A stretch of 64,000 nucleotides of DNA from Karalla daura (Eukaryota; Chordata; Actinopteri; Chaetodontiformes; Leiognathidae). A program made the position numbers and the translations under genes. Location: contig CM055196.1 in NCBI GenBank assembly GCA_029224185.1, positions 8,714,589 to 8,778,588 of the forward strand, read 5' to 3'. This document shows positions 60,721 through 64,000 of this stretch, in pieces. The notes beneath the pieces are model-generated. The model worked only from the letters and a program-made list of their open reading frames with translations, had not been told where the DNA came from and did not search any database. Position 1 is the stretch's first letter; each line of letters starts with the position of its first letter.

Positions 60721-62754
60721 AACAGATAAGGTTATGGAAGGGCCATATTCTGATTGCTATTCAGTGCAGCTGTGACTGGACTTCAACTGCTCATATTTTG
60801 TATTCTAAAAATGCACATCCACACTGTTTTATTGTAGGTGAATTTTTATTTTGTGAAACTTGCATCTGCATCTAAATGTGGAACCTGGACATAAAATCAC
60901 TATAACATTATCCCAAATAAGTAAACAATAGAAGGAGCCCATAAATGCCACCTCAACCTAAAGTGGTGGAGCCAAATAAACCATAAATCCAAGCCCACGC
61001 ATCCATCCCCATCAGAGAGGCCTCCTGAACTGTGGAGCAGAGTGTAGATGTGGGTGGCACAACTCTCCCAGGCCTGACATTGGAAACTGCCAAAGAGCAC
61101 ACTAGAGTTAGTTGTGGTTGGCCGGATGCACGGGATGCATGTAAGGCCAGGCCAACTATTGAGGCACAGGGTTTGGCAAGCCCAGACCATCACAGCCCAG
61201 CGTGGCCACACAGGCCAATTAAGACAGGCCTTCTCCTCTCCTTTCTTCTCCTTCCCTCCTCTGCGTCTCTCTCATCTCTCTCTCTCTCTTTATCTCTCAC
61301 TTTCTCTCTTGTACTCCCTCTCTCGTTCTCCCAATCCTCACAAAGCGTGCTCACACATTCCTCTTTTCCCACTTTGCCTCTCTAATTGCTGTGGACTGAA
61401 AAGAGGGATGGAGAGAGGGGAATGAGATTGAGAGAAAGAGACAGAGAGAGGGAGAATCAGAGGGAAAGCGGGTCATACCACAGAACCTTGATGGCAAGGA
61501 CAAACTGTACTGGTCCCCTGGAATAGTCGAAACTCCTATGTGTGGTGCGCAAAAGGCCGAGCATCCGGTGCCCACTCTCTTATTAATGACACAAATGCAT
61601 AACCACTTGGTTACCATGGTTACCATTTCTCGCAAAGAGCTTAATTTCATAACGCAAAATTGTATTCAATCTACATCCTTGCATTGGCTCTGAGGTGGCT
61701 ACAGCAAAGGCCGAGCATAAAGAGGGGATTGTGTTTCTTCAGTGCCCCACAACACTATCTAATTGTCGATTCCTAATCAACCAGGAGCCGCGAGGAGGCT
61801 TCCTAATTATGTAACTGAAGGTTCTGACATATGAACAATGAAGTGGAAGATTTAGTGGAAAGTAAAACTGTGTGAGGAGAAGGAAAGAGTGCTGGGGGCG
61901 GGGGGTTGGCGAGGTGGGGAGGGGTGAATTGTCTTGTTGGTCAGGTCTATGTTTACAGTATTTGTGCTAGAATGAGACAGCAAAATCATTCTGGGCACAA
62001 CAAAGGCAGCTGCACAATGTCAGTGTTTGTCTATATGTGATTGTCTTCTTAAGCGATCCCTGCAGATCACTCGCATGCTAAACGTGGAGCATTTTTTCAA
62101 TGCTACTTTTGCATGGGTTTTGCAATTTTGAGGCTTTCAGTGTCTTTGTCAACACATCAGCGAAAGGTTAGTGATGGTTGGATCAGCAAAACGATGTGGA
62201 TGTGACAATATGTGTGTGGAAGGCTGAGTTCTGGAGGGCCAGAGTGAGGGAAATGAGGTGGTTAAGCCATACAAAATCATAACAAAGGGGGAAGTGGTTT
62301 GCTGTGTGGTCACTGGGTCATTGCATGACTATTTCCTCTTACTGGAAAACAAGGGGGTCACAGCTTTACACTCAAAAATACTCTGTGTGTGGTGCAGACA
62401 GTGCCCAGGCTATACTTATTCCCAGGGGTCAAGTGTTGTACTTTAAAGATCCAGAAAAAAAATTGCAAACATCCGGCCACACCTCCTATACGCGTTTGGC
62501 ATTTCTGAAATATCCATGGATTTGTTAACGGTGAGATTTAATTGAAGGTGTTGCAGAAAGAGTGAAGTGGGTGGCAGTAAATGTTAAAAAAGCAGAATGC
62601 TGCACTTAATTAAACAAGGTCAGCATCTTGTAGCATTTAAGGTTTCTGAGTTTTTAACATTATCCAGGTGTGTCCTTACATCTCTCTATCAGGGCATTCA
62701 TCATGGTTGCACGTCAGTGTCACTATGTGGAGGTCACCAGGGCACTACCTGGGA

Positions 62755-62756
<2 letters not shown>

Positions 62757-62825
<69 letters not shown>

Positions 62826-63062
62826 CACCCACACACACACACACACACCCACACACAGACACACACACCCACATACACACACATTAAGGCACTGCCTTCC
62901 TGCCCAATCCATTAGACACATTAGACGGTGAAGGGTGTGGAACTGTGGCAAATAAACTAATCTGTTGGACACACACACGCACACACACACACAGATACAC
63001 ACACACACACACATGCATGCACACACACACACATGCACACATGTACACACACACACATACAC
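62757..63062 (+). repeat. Two CA-rich tracts (62757-62884 and 62970-63062)
   Basis: Imperfect CA with CACC, TACA and GCACA units, separated by about 85 bases of unique sequence. Confidence 0.93.
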
Positions 63063-63700
63063 GCGCAGTATTGTTACTACAAAAATGAAAAAAAAAATGA
63101 AACTTTGAAACTGAAGGCAGACAATCAGTGATGCTGGCACTTGTGGTGGTAAAGCAGGCTACACAATAACCAGGGACACTCCCCTCTATGTTTGAACAAC
63201 ATATAATTACAGATCAGGATAGGAGAGCCCATTCTGAGGGGAAAATAGCAATCTCTCTTAATTACAAGGCAGGCCATGATCCATACCTATCCGTCACTTC
63301 AAATAACTCTGTTGGATGACTCTGTGTTGGAGCGGCTGGCAATATTATTTCTGTTCAGGTGGAGATAAACAAGACATGCAGCTCTAGGATGGCCACAGTC
63401 TAAAACGGGATCTCAAGACTGACAGCGGTAAACTCAACAAAATTCTTTTTTTTTCCCTCTTTAAGTTGCACAATCTCAAAGAATTAAAAATGCTCACGCT
63501 TGGTCGACATAGAAGACCAAATAGAACAGTCATGTGGGATAAAAAACACTTTGACTGACTTCTGTTCTGCATGTTTTTCCATTTTTATGAAGTGTACACA
63601 CATCCCTGTGGAAGTTATTATGTGCTTTTGAATGACAAGTGTTGAGTTGGACTTTTGTGCAGCAGTTGAGCAAGAGCCAGCGTGTGTGTCCAGCTGTCAT

Positions 63701-63765
63701 GCACACACACACACACACATACACACAGACACACACACACAAACACACACATGCACACACACAAG
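63701..63765 (+). repeat. CA-rich tract
   Basis: Imperfect CA units with TACA, GACA and AACA interruptions. Confidence 0.9.
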
Positions 63766-64000
63766 CAGTCTTCAGTCTTCCAGTGAACAGTGTCAGCATA
63801 CAGCTATGGCGGCGGTTCCTCTCTCTCTGGCCAGATGAGCATTCTAGTTATCTTCCCCACACAAACAAGATAAGCTCCATTTCTTTCGCCCTCGCCAGGG
63901 CCCAAGGGTTACAGAGTTCTTTCCTCCTACTGCTCTCTTTCTCTTCCTCTCCTTGATGTTATTGCCCCTTATTTTTCTGCAACTTCTCTTTCTAGTGTCG

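Overview
The window is genomic DNA from a bony fish, most likely a percomorph teleost. The coding exons are short with GT-AG introns, the spacers hold many CA/TG, TA, CT and ATCT microsatellites and degraded dispersed repeats, and the four recognisable proteins have teleost-like features. No prokaryotic, viral or CRISPR features were seen. All gene calls rest on reading exon translations and splice sites by eye.

Layout. Positions 1 to about 9.1 kb are spacer with repeats. The minus-strand gene phlda2 (about 10.15 to 9.1 kb) encodes a small PH-domain protein. A spacer of about 10.7 kb follows. The minus-strand gene nap1l4 (about 30.85 to 20.85 kb; coding 29856 to 22673 in 13 exons) encodes a 357-residue histone chaperone. 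A gene-free stretch of about 9.8 kb separates its CpG-rich promoter from the plus-strand gene th, tyrosine hydroxylase (13 coding exons, 40928 to 48238, 489 residues). Then comes igf2 on the plus strand (4 coding exons, 50673 to 55355, 214 residues), with a long 3' UTR to between about 56.3 and 58.7 kb. The last 5 kb are spacer with long CA tracts.

These genes are the fish counterpart of the mammalian 11p15.5 (IGF2-INS-TH ... PHLDA2-NAP1L4) region. Two differences stand out. Insulin is not between th and igf2. The large ASCL2-CD81-KCNQ1-CDKN1C-SLC22A18 interval is replaced by about 10 kb of gene-free DNA, and the nap1l4-phlda2 pair runs opposite to th-igf2. The genes do not form a pathway: th makes L-DOPA, igf2 is a secreted growth factor, nap1l4 handles histones and phlda2 is a phosphoinositide-binding growth regulator. 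Their linkage is ancestral.

The main points for a second look are: the TH promoter (full CRE, an upstream DR1/NBRE site, and a CA tract in the likely 5' UTR); an open read-through of igf2 intron 3 that would change the E-peptide; a nap1l4 N-terminal exon that lacks the usual LAALQERL-type helix; microsatellites placed at nap1l4 splice sites and promoter; and several complex, non-repetitive blocks in the nap1l4-th gap and downstream of igf2 that look like candidate regulatory elements. I found no convincing new gene system.
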